Source of the DNA: CAYPTJ01 sp964413845
GTDB taxonomy: Bacteria; Patescibacteriota; WWE3; 9FT-COMBO-53-11
Direction: 5' to 3'
DNA length: 23,495 nt
NCBI GenBank assembly: GCA_964413845.1
Contig: CAYPTJ010000007.1
Span: 1-23,495, forward strand
Position numbers and translations under genes: made by a program. Shown piece after piece: positions 6,801 through 15,066 of the stretch (position 1 is the stretch's first letter; every line of letters begins with the position of its first letter). The notes below the pieces were generated by a model, which saw nothing but the letters and a program-made list of their open reading frames with translations, searched no databases and was not told the origin of the DNA.

Positions 6801-7334
6801 ATGGTAAGGATTTCCTACCGCATCAATCAGAATATTAAAGCACCTGAAATCCGCCTGATCAATCAGAAAGGCAAGCAGGTAGGAGTGGTAAAGACCGCCA
6901 AAGCACTGGAGACTGCTAAAAAAGAAGGCCTAGACCTGGTCGAGGTCGCTCCTTCAGCAAAGCCACCGGTAGCAAAACTTCTTGATTTTAAGCGCTTTCT
7001 CGCTGAACAAAAGAAGGAGGAGAGGATCGCACAAAAAAGAAGTGCAAAAACGGAACTTAAGGAGTTACGGTTTAATCCCAATATTGGTGAAGCTGATCTA
7101 AATGTTCGCGTCAAACGTGCTGAAGAGTTTCTTAAAAAGAGGGATCGAGTAAAATTAACAGTTGTTTATCGCGGGAGAGAAGCTGCTCATCTTGAAGTTG
7201 GCTTGAATAAAATTAACAAGATGGTAGAACTGCTAAAAGAAGTTGCAAAGATAGTGGAAGGCCCAACCCGTCGCGGGAAAACAGTAGAAGCTTTCTTGGT
7301 TCCAAGAAAAAGAAATGCCCAAGAAAAAGACTAA
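6801..7334 (+). CDS. infC: Translation initiation factor IF-3
   Basis: IF-3 binds the 30S subunit and checks start-codon and initiator-tRNA pairing. The 177-residue protein has the IF3 N domain (RINQNIKAPEIRLI to LLDFKRF), a lysine-rich linker around 70-85 and the C domain (KELRFNPNIGEADLNVRVKRAEEFL). It starts with ATG, not the rare AUU used for autoregulation in E. coli, so that feedback is not evident here. Only a weak AGGT lies upstream. It begins 11 bases after thrS, and its last 20 bases overlap rpmI. Confidence 0.96.
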   Translation: MVRISYRINQNIKAPEIRLINQKGKQVGVVKTAKALETAKKEGLDLVEVAPSAKPPVAKLLDFKRFLAEQKKEERIAQKRSAKTELKELRFNPNIGEADLNVRVKRAEEFLKKRDRVKLTVVYRGREAAHLEVGLNKINKMVELLKEVAKIVEGPTRRGKTVEAFLVPRKRNAQEKD

Positions 7335-7512
7335 AAGTACAGCTAAAAAACGCTTCCGAATTACAAAACGTGGCAAGATCTTCCATAAACGAGCTGCGAT
7401 CTCGCATCATACCTCAAAGGAGCAAAGCGCAGCAAAATCGCGAAGGCATCGAGAAAAGCAGCTTACGAAGGAAGAGGAGAAAAAAGTTAGAAGATTGCTA
7501 GGTCTTAGGTAA
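7315..7512 (+). CDS. rpmI: 50S ribosomal protein L35
   Basis: A 65-residue, very basic large-subunit protein. It opens with MPKKKTKSTAKKRFRIT and has the family pattern of two basic stretches linked by KIFHKRAAISHHTSK. Its ATG lies 20 bases inside the end of infC, in another frame, so translation is probably coupled. It is followed 14 bases later by rplT, as in nearly all bacteria. Confidence 0.97.
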   Translation: MPKKKTKSTAKKRFRITKRGKIFHKRAAISHHTSKEQSAAKSRRHREKQLTKEEEKKVRRLLGLR

Positions 7513-7526
7513 TATTTGAAAAGCTT

Positions 7527-7970
7527 ATGGTAAGAGTAAAAGGTGGGCCAAGAGCAAGGGCCAGACATAAAAAGATTATCTTTGCCACTAAAGGATATCG
7601 TGGAACACGGAGGAAGCTTTATAAACGGGCCCACGAGGCATATTTAAGGGCGGGAATACATGCCTACATTGGCCGGCGGTTGAGGAAACGGGACATGCGG
7701 CGCCTATGGATCCAGCGGATTAATGCTTCCCTTGCCGAATTTGATCTTTCCTATTCGCGCTTTATGAAACTCTTGAAAGATGCAAAAATCGAACTAGATC
7801 GAAAGATCCTTGCCCAACTTGCTCTTGAGGATCCAGAAACCTTTAAGAAGATTGTACAAGCTTCGCTTCGCGAATCTTCGCATTCCAAGAAGATTGTACA
7901 AGCTTCACTCCGCGGATCTCCGCATTCTTCGCCTCGCTCAAATGTGGAGAAAGAATCAAAAGAAAAATGA
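7527..7970 (+). CDS. rplT: 50S ribosomal protein L20 with a duplicated C-terminal tail
   Basis: L20 is an early assembly protein of the large subunit. Residues 1 to about 112 are a normal L20 (MVRVKGGPRARARHKKI, RRLWIQRINA, FMKLLKDAKIELDRKILAQLA). The chain then runs on to 147 residues, about 30 more than usual. The extra tail comes from a 42-bp tandem duplication (7845-7886, 7887-7928), which gives two copies of a 14-residue stretch starting KKIVQASLR, followed by a Ser/Lys/Glu-rich end. No ribosome site is seen before the ATG. The stop overlaps the pheS start (ATGA). Confidence 0.95.
   Translation: MVRVKGGPRARARHKKIIFATKGYRGTRRKLYKRAHEAYLRAGIHAYIGRRLRKRDMRRLWIQRINASLAEFDLSYSRFMKLLKDAKIELDRKILAQLALEDPETFKKIVQASLRESSHSKKIVQASLRGSPHSSPRSNVEKESKEK
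7845..7928 (+). repeat. 42-bp tandem duplication inside rplT
   Basis: Two adjacent 42-base copies (7845-7886 and 7887-7928) differ at 5 positions. Most differences are between C and T or A and G. The unit length is a multiple of three, so the frame is kept. The inner part, rich in TTCGC and GCGAA, has the look of interspersed palindromic repeats. Confidence 0.85.
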
Positions 7971-8980
7971 ATGTTGAGGAGATAAAAAAGCACGCCCTTT
8001 CTGAAATTGGAGAAGCTGACACCCCCGAAAGACTTGAGGTACTTCACCTTAAATATCTTGGTCGGAAGGGCCAACTAACCCAGCTTCTTGCGGAAATCCC
8101 TGAACTTCCTAATTTTGAAGATCGCAAGAGTGCAGGAATAGTAATCAACACTGCCAAAGAGGGGATTGAAACTGCCCTAAGGTTTAAAGACCAAGAATTA
8201 AAAAATAAAGAGCAGGAAAAACTTGGAAAGATCAAGTTTGATTCCACCGAACCCGGCAAAAAGTTTGCAGTTGGCTCCCTCCATCCGCTAACTCAGTTTC
8301 GAAATTTCGTAAGAGAAACATTTGAACGGCTGGGCTTTGAGGAGGTTTACGCTCCTCATATCGAGACCGATGATTATAACTTTGGGTTGCTTAACATGCC
8401 GCCTGATCATCCCGCCCGTGACCTTTGGGACACTCTTTACCTTACTGACAGAAAACTCCTTAGGTCTCACACCTCCAATATTGAGGTAAGAGAAATGAGA
8501 AAACGGAAACCCCCAATAAAGGTAATGTCGTTTGATCGCTGTTTTCGCTTTGAAGCGCTTGACCCCCATCACAGCCATACGTTTACCCAGTTTGATCTTC
8601 TTTATATCGATAAAGGAGTAAGTATCGCTCATCTAAAATGGCTTTCAGATTACTTCTTAAAACAGGTTTTTGGGGAGGAGACAAGAACGCGCTTTCGTCC
8701 CAAATACTATCCCTTCGTTGAGCCAGGTGTTGGAGTAGATGCCCTTTGCCCTTTCTGCAAAGGAAAGGGATGCCGAATCTGCGGATACGCGGGATGGTTT
8801 GAAATTGCTGGGGCAGGAATGGTTCATCCTGAGGTCCTTAAGAACGGTGGTATTGATCCAAAAATTTACTCAGGACTTGCTTGGGGTTTTGGACCAGATC
8901 GAATGCTAATGATTAAATTGGGAATAGATGATATCAGGTTGTTTTACGAAGGAGATTTGAGGTTTCTAAAACAGTTTTAA
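7967..8980 (+). CDS. pheS: Phenylalanyl-tRNA synthetase alpha subunit
   Basis: The catalytic subunit of the PheRS alpha2-beta2 enzyme, 337 residues. An N-terminal coiled coil (about 1-85) binds tRNA. The class II core has motif 2 (CFRFEALDPHHSHTF), a Cys-rich segment around 257-268 (CPFCKGKGCRICGY) that may hold zinc, as in many bacterial PheS, and motif 3 (WGFGPDRMLMI) near the C-terminus. The ATG at 7967 overlaps the rplT stop by ATGA. The ribosome site GGAG lies some 17 bases upstream, too far to be convincing, so coupling is likely. pheT starts 3 bases after the stop. Confidence 0.97.
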   Translation: MNVEEIKKHALSEIGEADTPERLEVLHLKYLGRKGQLTQLLAEIPELPNFEDRKSAGIVINTAKEGIETALRFKDQELKNKEQEKLGKIKFDSTEPGKKFAVGSLHPLTQFRNFVRETFERLGFEEVYAPHIETDDYNFGLLNMPPDHPARDLWDTLYLTDRKLLRSHTSNIEVREMRKRKPPIKVMSFDRCFRFEALDPHHSHTFTQFDLLYIDKGVSIAHLKWLSDYFLKQVFGEETRTRFRPKYYPFVEPGVGVDALCPFCKGKGCRICGYAGWFEIAGAGMVHPEVLKNGGIDPKIYSGLAWGFGPDRMLMIKLGIDDIRLFYEGDLRFLKQF

Positions 8981-8983
8981 GCG

Positions 8984-10951
8984 ATGCTTATTCCTTACGC
9001 TTGGCTTAAAGAGTTTGTCAAATTAAAAGCTTCTGCGGAGGTAGTTGGAGAAGAACTTTCCCTAGCTACCATCGGAGTTGAGGAAGTAAGAAGAGAAGGT
9101 GGAGAGGCGATACTAAATTTAGAAGTGACTTATAACCGAGGGGATCTCCTTTCGATCCTTGGAGTCGCCCGCGAATTAGCGGCACTCTACAACCTTAATT
9201 TGCAAAAAGAGGAAGAGGAGTTTAAGCCTCCTGCAAATACTCAAAACTTGGTTATTAAAAGCGATAAAGATCTCTGCAGTCTTTACACTCTTGTTCTTAT
9301 AAAAGGGTTTTCTTGCCAAGAAACACCAAATGAGATAAAAAAACGCCTGAGATACACTGGTATGCGCCCCGTTAACCTTTTGGCAGATATCACCAACTAT
9401 GTGATGTTGGAATACGGCCAACCACTGCACGCCTTTGACGCGGAAAAAATAAAGAAGCGTGACCCCTCCATGTCCATTGAAGTCAGAAATGCAAAACGGG
9501 GTGAGGTAATCAAAACCCTCGATGGATTAACCCGTATTCTTGAACCTTCCGACACTGTCATCGCTGATCGAAAAGGTCCAATCGCAATCGGGGGGGTAAT
9601 GGGCGGAAAAGACACTGAGGTTGAGGTGGGAACCAAAGAGGTACTTCTTGAGGCCGCAATCTTTAATCCTATCGCTATTCGGAGAACCTCTCGGCGCTTA
9701 GGCCTTCGCTCCGAAGCCAGCATACGCTTTGAGCATTACTTAAGTCCAGAAAACTTGTTAAAAGCTTTAAACCGGGCGATTAAACTTTACCATCTTCATG
9801 GAAGTGGGGAAGTAGGGGGCTTTGGTCAGATCGGTAAAACCAAAACCACCCCTGAACCAGTCAATCTTGACGCAACAAAACTAAATTCTCTTCTTGGAAC
9901 AGAAATTACTATCACCGAAGCTCGTCAGCATTTAACCCGTCTTAGATTTAAAGTGATGTCATCCACCAAGGGGTTGATCGCTTGGCCACCTCACTTCCGT
10001 GGTGATATCAAACATGAAGAAGATTTGATCGAGGAGGTTGCAAGGCTACATGGTTATGATGATCTTCCTGCCACTGCGCCTTGCACGATCGCCACTGATA
10101 CTCCTGAAAATATTTTTGAGTATCTTCGTAACAACCTCTCTAAACTTCTTGCAGGAATGGGATTTAACGAAGTGAAAACTTATCCGTTTTTAACTACAGA
10201 AGCTTTGGTACATAAAGGGAGTGGAGGATTGCTGAAACTTAGAAATCCAGTCTCTTCGGAGGCGGAATATCTTAAAGATAGTGATCTTTTAAACATTCTT
10301 AATGCTGCTCGTGTGAATACTCCTCGCTGCAAAGAAGGGAGGTTATTTGAGTTGGAAAAAGTCTATCCCAAAGAGGGAGAGTACTTTGCCTTAACCGCAC
10401 TTTTGTGGGGGATAGCGGAACCTTACCGTACGTTGAAGGGAGTGCTGGAAGCACTTCTTACTAAAACGCACCTCAACTGTGACTTTGCCCCAGCAAAAGA
10501 CAACCTTCTTCACCCCGGCCGGACGGCAAAAATTATTGTCAACAACAAGAATGTGGGGATCATTGGGGAAGTCCATCCCCACCTTGCTAAAAGTTACAGT
10601 CTAACGGATACAGCGCTTTTTGAGTTGAATTTAGAGAGCCTTGCAAAATACGCCCGGCGGTGGGGAATCTTCACCCTCATCCCTCCTTACCCCGAAGTTT
10701 ACGAAGACTTTTCCTTCTTCTTCCCTTACGGAAAGCAGCTTGGCCCTCTTGTCCAGAAAATCAAGACTCTCAATGAGGTTATCAGAGGAGTAGAGCTGGC
10801 AGATCTTTTCGAGCGAGAGGGGAAGCGATCAGTTACCCTCCGATTAACTTTTCAGTCCAGCATTAGGGAGCTTTCTTCAAAAGATCTTAAACCAGTACGG
10901 AGAAAGATCACTGGGTTGATCAAGAAGTCCGGAGGAGAACTAAGGGGTTAG
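8984..10951 (+). CDS. pheT: Phenylalanyl-tRNA synthetase beta subunit without the EMAP-like domain
   Basis: The structural and editing subunit of PheRS, 655 residues against about 795 in E. coli. The start (MLIPYAWLKEFV) is normal, but the sequence passes within about 40 residues from the first domain to VTYNRGDLLSILGVARELAA. The roughly 110-residue EMAP/OB-fold tRNA-binding domain that normally lies between is absent. The B3/B4 editing domain (about 85-265), B5 domain, catalytic-like core and a C-terminal FDX-ACB domain (from about PPYPEVYEDFSF) remain. It ends the operon. Its TAG stop overlaps the TAA stop of the convergent PBP gene. Confidence 0.96.
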   Translation: MLIPYAWLKEFVKLKASAEVVGEELSLATIGVEEVRREGGEAILNLEVTYNRGDLLSILGVARELAALYNLNLQKEEEEFKPPANTQNLVIKSDKDLCSLYTLVLIKGFSCQETPNEIKKRLRYTGMRPVNLLADITNYVMLEYGQPLHAFDAEKIKKRDPSMSIEVRNAKRGEVIKTLDGLTRILEPSDTVIADRKGPIAIGGVMGGKDTEVEVGTKEVLLEAAIFNPIAIRRTSRRLGLRSEASIRFEHYLSPENLLKALNRAIKLYHLHGSGEVGGFGQIGKTKTTPEPVNLDATKLNSLLGTEITITEARQHLTRLRFKVMSSTKGLIAWPPHFRGDIKHEEDLIEEVARLHGYDDLPATAPCTIATDTPENIFEYLRNNLSKLLAGMGFNEVKTYPFLTTEALVHKGSGGLLKLRNPVSSEAEYLKDSDLLNILNAARVNTPRCKEGRLFELEKVYPKEGEYFALTALLWGIAEPYRTLKGVLEALLTKTHLNCDFAPAKDNLLHPGRTAKIIVNNKNVGIIGEVHPHLAKSYSLTDTALFELNLESLAKYARRWGIFTLIPPYPEVYEDFSFFFPYGKQLGPLVQKIKTLNEVIRGVELADLFEREGKRSVTLRLTFQSSIRELSSKDLKPVRRKITGLIKKSGGELRG

Positions 10952-13707
10952 GGGCTGCTAACCGTTACGCCAATTTCGGCCCCAGCGCAAGTACCAGGAG
11001 GACCCTCGTTTGTTCCACCTTTGGCATCCGCAGCACAGACACCAATCCTGTGAGATCCAGGGTCCACGTCTGAAAACTCAAAGCTATAGCATCGTTTTCC
11101 ACAGGCAGGATCGGCGTTTCTTGTTGTGTGCCAAAGAGTTGTTTGATCAAGATAGAACTTAACTTCTACATAATCATCCCGATCTTCTGCTACCGTAACT
11201 GTGGCTTTAACGGTAAAGCTCTGACCAATGGTTGCTCCTTCGGCTGGTTCGGTAATATCCACAATCGGCTTGCATTCCAGATCCCCAACCTTATTTCCAG
11301 AACTATCAAAACAAAGATTGGAAATTTCGGTTGGGGGATAATACTGAGGGTATTTGCTTTTGGGATAAGCTTTCCTTACCCAAGCATCCACATCATCTTG
11401 CCATTCCGGCCGCTCTGCAGTGATTTTGATGTAAAGTTTCTTTACCGTCTTTCCTACTCGCCGGCAAGCATCCGAAGCAAGCTTGCCATCAGGGGTGCAG
11501 ATCTCCAACTCCTGATGCCAGTCATCAGGTTCGGTCGGAACTGCTCCCGCAATAAAGATATCTGAGCGCCTTGTGGTGGAGAAAGGACCAAGAGCTTTTC
11601 CTGATAAACCATCAACCATCCCCCCGACGATCCCTTTTGGTCGCACAAACTTCACATCTGGTTTATTGCCTAGAAATGTGATCATTGCTTTGTTCCAAAT
11701 TCGGGCGGAACCGGCAAAGAAGTTTGGGTTCATTGGGGAGTTATCGTTATTCCCAATCCAGGCTCCAATGGCAACGGCAACTGGCGAATTCTCATGTGCC
11801 GGGGTATAACCGAGTGCCCAGTTATCACGGTTATCATGGGTCGTCCCAGTTTTAACTGCTACCGTGTGGCCAGGGATATTAAGTCCCATCTGCGTCCCTC
11901 CACCAAAAGTAAGAGTCCTGGCGTTACTATCAGAAAGGATGTTGTTTATAAGATACGCCTGCTGCTCGGTCAAAACGCGAATGCCACCCCCGGGTTTGAA
12001 TTCCTCAAGGACATTACCACGATAGTCGGTAACCTTAAGGATTGCCACCGGATCACGTCTAATTCCACCGGTTGAGAAACAAGTAAAAGCGGCCATCAGA
12101 TCCAAAAGCTTCACCTCACCTCCGCCTAAAGTCACAGAAAGGCCGTAACGAGAAGGATCATTTAAAGTGGTGATCCCCATCTCATGAGCGGTAGCGATCA
12201 TATTCTCAATCCCAACAAGAGAAAGCATCTTTACTGCCGCGACATTTTTTGAACTCCCCAAGGCTTTCCGTACCGGTAAGATCCCGTGGTAGCGGTTGGC
12301 AAAATCAGCGGGGCGGTAAGTTCGGCCGTAGCCAATATCAAAAGTGGTGGGGATATCAATTAAAGTAGTTGCTGGGGAGTAACCCTGCTTGAAAGCAGCA
12401 ACATAAGTAATCGGTTTGATCGCTGATCCTGGTTGGCGCTCTGCCAAAACAACGTTATACTGCCCTTTAATCTTCTTGTTAAAGTAATCAATCGATCCCA
12501 CCATTGAGAGGATTTCCCCTGTTTTGGGGTTTAGAGCAACCAAAGCACCGTTTGTAACCTGGTAAATGCGATCTTGTTTGATCTCCTCAGTGACAATCTT
12601 CTGGAATTTATTATGGAGTTTAAGATCAAGGGTGGTTGTCACCTGCAACCCCCCATGCTCGACCATTGCCTCTCCGTACCGATCGGCGAGAAGCTCTCTG
12701 ACGTACATTACGAAATGGGGGGCTTTGATCGATGCACCCTCAGAGACATACTTCAACTCCTCCTCCTTCGCCTTATCCGCCTCCTCCTGGGTGATATAAC
12801 CATCCTCAACCATTCGCCGCAGAACCTGCGCCTGCCGCCATTTTGCGAGCTCAGGATCACGTCGGGGGGAAAAGTGTGAGGGAGCAGCAGGTAATCCTGC
12901 GAGCATCGTCGCTTCCGCTAAGCTAAGCTTAGATACAGATTTCCCAAAGTAAGAGCGGGCCGCGGCTTCAATCCCAATCGCTTGGCCTCCGTAAGGTGTC
13001 TCGTTGAGATACATCTGGAGTATCTCATCTTTGCTGTAACGGGCTTCGATCTGAAGTGCCAAGACAAACTCTTTGATCTTGCGGGGGAGGGTGCGCTCCT
13101 TGGAGAGAAGGGCGTTTTTGACCAACTGCTGGGTAATTGTTGATCCTCCTTGGAGGTTGTGATGAACTGCAATCTGATAAATCGCCCGGGCAATTCCCCG
13201 GGGGTCAAAGCCTCGATGATGATAAAAACTCTTGTCCTCAATCGCGATCGTTGCCTGCCTCACCACCTCCGGAACCTGATCAATGGTCACCAATGTTCGG
13301 TTTACATCCCCGTAGATATCGTAAAGGAGCTCACCACGACGGTCGTAAATCTTTGTAGAGAGGGAAATCTCTCGATCAATCAACCGGTCGGGGGAGGGGA
13401 GATCTTTGGAGAAGACGATAAAAACACCTCCAACAAAAAGGGTAGTAGCGATCATAGTAAAAAGACAAAAACTCACTGCCAGATTCGCCCAGTAAAGTCG
13501 GCTTCTTTTGCCTCTTTCGCGTAGTTTTCTAAAATAGGGGAGGCGAGAGAGTAGCCAAATTGCAAACTCAAACACTCCCAAAACACCATGACGAAGAATA
13601 CTAACAACGGTTCGTCCTCCCGCTGATAAGATCCGCATTAAAATCCCACCTCTTTCCTTCCGCCATGAGCGGGCACCAGTTGGCAGGTATCGCCTTTTTC
13701 GGTTCAT
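10948..13707 (-). CDS. Class A penicillin-binding protein (PBP1A type)
   Basis: A bifunctional peptidoglycan synthase of 919 residues. The cytoplasmic N-terminus is long and basic, with one membrane segment at about 74-98. The GT51 glycosyltransferase follows, with catalytic E157 (IEDKSFYHHRG) and GGSTITQQ at 187-194. The transpeptidase domain has the acylated S428 in SAIK, SKN at 486-488 and KTG at 619-621. All catalytic motifs are intact. The last 110 or so residues, after VDITEPAEGATI, form an Ig-like domain with several cysteines, probably extracellular. The ATG at 13707 lies 9 bases after an extended -10, with no ribosome site. Its stop overlaps that of pheT, and no terminator lies between the two genes. 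Confidence 0.95.
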   Translation of the reverse strand: MNRKRRYLPTGARSWRKERGGILMRILSAGGRTVVSILRHGVLGVFEFAIWLLSRLPYFRKLRERGKRSRLYWANLAVSFCLFTMIATTLFVGGVFIVFSKDLPSPDRLIDREISLSTKIYDRRGELLYDIYGDVNRTLVTIDQVPEVVRQATIAIEDKSFYHHRGFDPRGIARAIYQIAVHHNLQGGSTITQQLVKNALLSKERTLPRKIKEFVLALQIEARYSKDEILQMYLNETPYGGQAIGIEAAARSYFGKSVSKLSLAEATMLAGLPAAPSHFSPRRDPELAKWRQAQVLRRMVEDGYITQEEADKAKEEELKYVSEGASIKAPHFVMYVRELLADRYGEAMVEHGGLQVTTTLDLKLHNKFQKIVTEEIKQDRIYQVTNGALVALNPKTGEILSMVGSIDYFNKKIKGQYNVVLAERQPGSAIKPITYVAAFKQGYSPATTLIDIPTTFDIGYGRTYRPADFANRYHGILPVRKALGSSKNVAAVKMLSLVGIENMIATAHEMGITTLNDPSRYGLSVTLGGGEVKLLDLMAAFTCFSTGGIRRDPVAILKVTDYRGNVLEEFKPGGGIRVLTEQQAYLINNILSDSNARTLTFGGGTQMGLNIPGHTVAVKTGTTHDNRDNWALGYTPAHENSPVAVAIGAWIGNNDNSPMNPNFFAGSARIWNKAMITFLGNKPDVKFVRPKGIVGGMVDGLSGKALGPFSTTRRSDIFIAGAVPTEPDDWHQELEICTPDGKLASDACRRVGKTVKKLYIKITAERPEWQDDVDAWVRKAYPKSKYPQYYPPTEISNLCFDSSGNKVGDLECKPIVDITEPAEGATIGQSFTVKATVTVAEDRDDYVEVKFYLDQTTLWHTTRNADPACGKRCYSFEFSDVDPGSHRIGVCAADAKGGTNEGPPGTCAGAEIGVTVSSP

Positions 13708-13716
13708 TTCAGAGAT

Positions 13717-13725
13717 ATTTTACCA
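13717..13725 (-). promoter_or_regulatory. Extended -10 of the PBP gene, possibly leaderless
   Basis: On the minus strand TG-G-TAAAAT, with the hexamer at 13722-13717, ends 9 bases before the ATG at 13707. The expected transcript start is within about 2 bases of the start codon. It overlaps the -35 of the divergent tyrS promoter. Confidence 0.5.
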
Positions 13726-13747
13726 CGGATGGCGTATTGTGTATCAT
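13719..13747 (+). promoter_or_regulatory. tyrS promoter overlapping the PBP promoter
   Basis: -35 TTTACC (13719-13724) and -10 TATCAT (13742-13747) are 17 bp apart. The ATG of tyrS follows 9 bases after the -10. The -35 shares bases with the minus-strand -10 of the PBP gene, and the PBP -35 position (13740-13745) overlaps this -10, so the two promoters should compete. Confidence 0.45.
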
Positions 13748-13756
13748 ATAAAGGAG

Positions 13757-14968
13757 ATGCCTGAAACTATTAACAAGGTTCTATCTAGGGGAGTGGAACA
13801 GATTCTACCAAGCAAAAAAGGCCTAGCGGACTTGATGCGGAAAAGGAAAATCAGGCTTTACCTGGGAATCGACCCCACTAGTCCCGACATTCATCTTGGC
13901 CATACCATTCCACTTCGCAAACTCAGGGAGTTTCAAGACCTAGGCCATGAAGTAATCCTCTTGTTTGGAACCTTCACCGCCCAAATTGGCGATCCCTCCG
14001 CACGGACTGAGAAACGAAAAGCTCTAACCTCAGCCCAGATCACAAAGAACATGGCCACTTACAGAAAGCAGGCATCAAAAATTCTTGATTTCAAGAAGGC
14101 GAAGATTAAATACAACGGGGATTGGTTGGCTAACCTAAGCTTCGAAGATCTTGCAGAATTAGCTTCCCACTTTACCGTTCCCCAACTTCTAGAGCGAGAT
14201 ATGTTTCAGGAACGGGTGAAAAAAGGAAAGGAGATCTGGATTAGCGAATTTCTCTACCCCCTAATGCAAGGCTACGATTCTGTGGCGATGAATGTTGACC
14301 TTGAGATCGGTGCTACCGATCAGACGTTTAATATGCTGGTTGGAAGGAAATTGCAAAAAATCTATAACAATAAAGAAAAGTTTGTCTTGACTACTCCACT
14401 GCTACTTGGCCTTGATGGGAGAAAGATGAGCAAAACCTACGGAAATACAGTTAATCTCACCGATCCACCTAATGAGATGTACGGGAAGCTTATGTCCCTC
14501 AAAGATGAACTGATAACGGAGTACTTCAAGCTTTGCACTGACTTACCCATAAAAGAGATTAGGGAGTTGGCGGGGGAAGCTAAGAAAGATCCAATGGGAG
14601 TAAAGAAACGCCTGGCGCATGAGATTACAAAGATGTACCATGGCGAAAAGAAGGCGACCGAGGCCCAAAGAGAGTTTGAACGCGTGGTTCAAAAAAGGGA
14701 ACAACCTAAGAGAATCCCGCTTATACAGCCTAAGGACATTACCATTAGATATGGGTCCCTACCAACGGTGTTTGATATTACAAAGGCTGCGGACCCCGAA
14801 ATGAGTACCTCTGCTGTCACAAGGCTTATAAATCAGGGAGGAGTCGAAATAGACAACGTCAGATATACTGAGCCTAGAAAGGAAGTAAAGCTGGACAAAG
14901 ATAGGATAGTAAGAATTGGTAAACGCGGCTACAAGAAAATTAAAGCGATAAAGAAGGGGAAGGAATGA
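13757..14968 (+). CDS. tyrS: Tyrosyl-tRNA synthetase
   Basis: A class I synthetase charging tRNA-Tyr, 403 residues. The HIGH motif is HLGH at 46-49 (DIHLGHT) and the KMSKS motif is KMSKT at 223-227. An S4-like RNA-binding domain lies at the C-terminus, from about residue 340 (FDITKAADPEMSTSAVTRLINQGGVEID). I chose the ATG at 13757 rather than the GTG at 13739: the conserved protein needs no more residues, and the GTG lies upstream of the probable transcript start. AAGGAG touches the ATG, too close for a normal ribosome site. The TGA stop overlaps the start of the following microprotein gene. Confidence 0.94.
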   Translation: MPETINKVLSRGVEQILPSKKGLADLMRKRKIRLYLGIDPTSPDIHLGHTIPLRKLREFQDLGHEVILLFGTFTAQIGDPSARTEKRKALTSAQITKNMATYRKQASKILDFKKAKIKYNGDWLANLSFEDLAELASHFTVPQLLERDMFQERVKKGKEIWISEFLYPLMQGYDSVAMNVDLEIGATDQTFNMLVGRKLQKIYNNKEKFVLTTPLLLGLDGRKMSKTYGNTVNLTDPPNEMYGKLMSLKDELITEYFKLCTDLPIKEIRELAGEAKKDPMGVKKRLAHEITKMYHGEKKATEAQREFERVVQKREQPKRIPLIQPKDITIRYGSLPTVFDITKAADPEMSTSAVTRLINQGGVEIDNVRYTEPRKEVKLDKDRIVRIGKRGYKKIKAIKKGKE

Positions 14969-15066
14969 GGTTCTTCTACAAAAAACAAAAGCTTTGGACG
15001 ATAATTGTGATTATCGCCTCAATCAGTCTTGTACTTTCTTCGTTTCTTCCGTTCATCTTTCGATGA
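14965..15066 (+). CDS. 33-residue single-span membrane microprotein
   Basis: I do not recognise a family. The protein opens with a basic, aromatic head (MRFFYKKQKLW), has one hydrophobic span of about 20 residues (TIIVIIASISLVLSSFLPFIF) broken only by serines and a proline, and ends in Arg. Its ATG overlaps the tyrS stop by ATGA and its TGA overlaps the recG ATG in the same way, so it fills exactly the gap between the two. The purine-rich AAGGGGAAGG (about 14953-14962) could act as ribosome site. Charge placement suggests the N-terminus stays in the cytoplasm, unless it is a short signal anchor. Function unknown. Confidence 0.6.
   Translation: MRFFYKKQKLWTIIVIIASISLVLSSFLPFIFR

Noticed and set aside
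14994..15062. Longer recG start (TTG at 14994)
   Set aside because: The extra 23 residues are not RecG-like and overlap the microprotein frame; the ATG at 15063 begins the conserved domain and overlaps the upstream stop.
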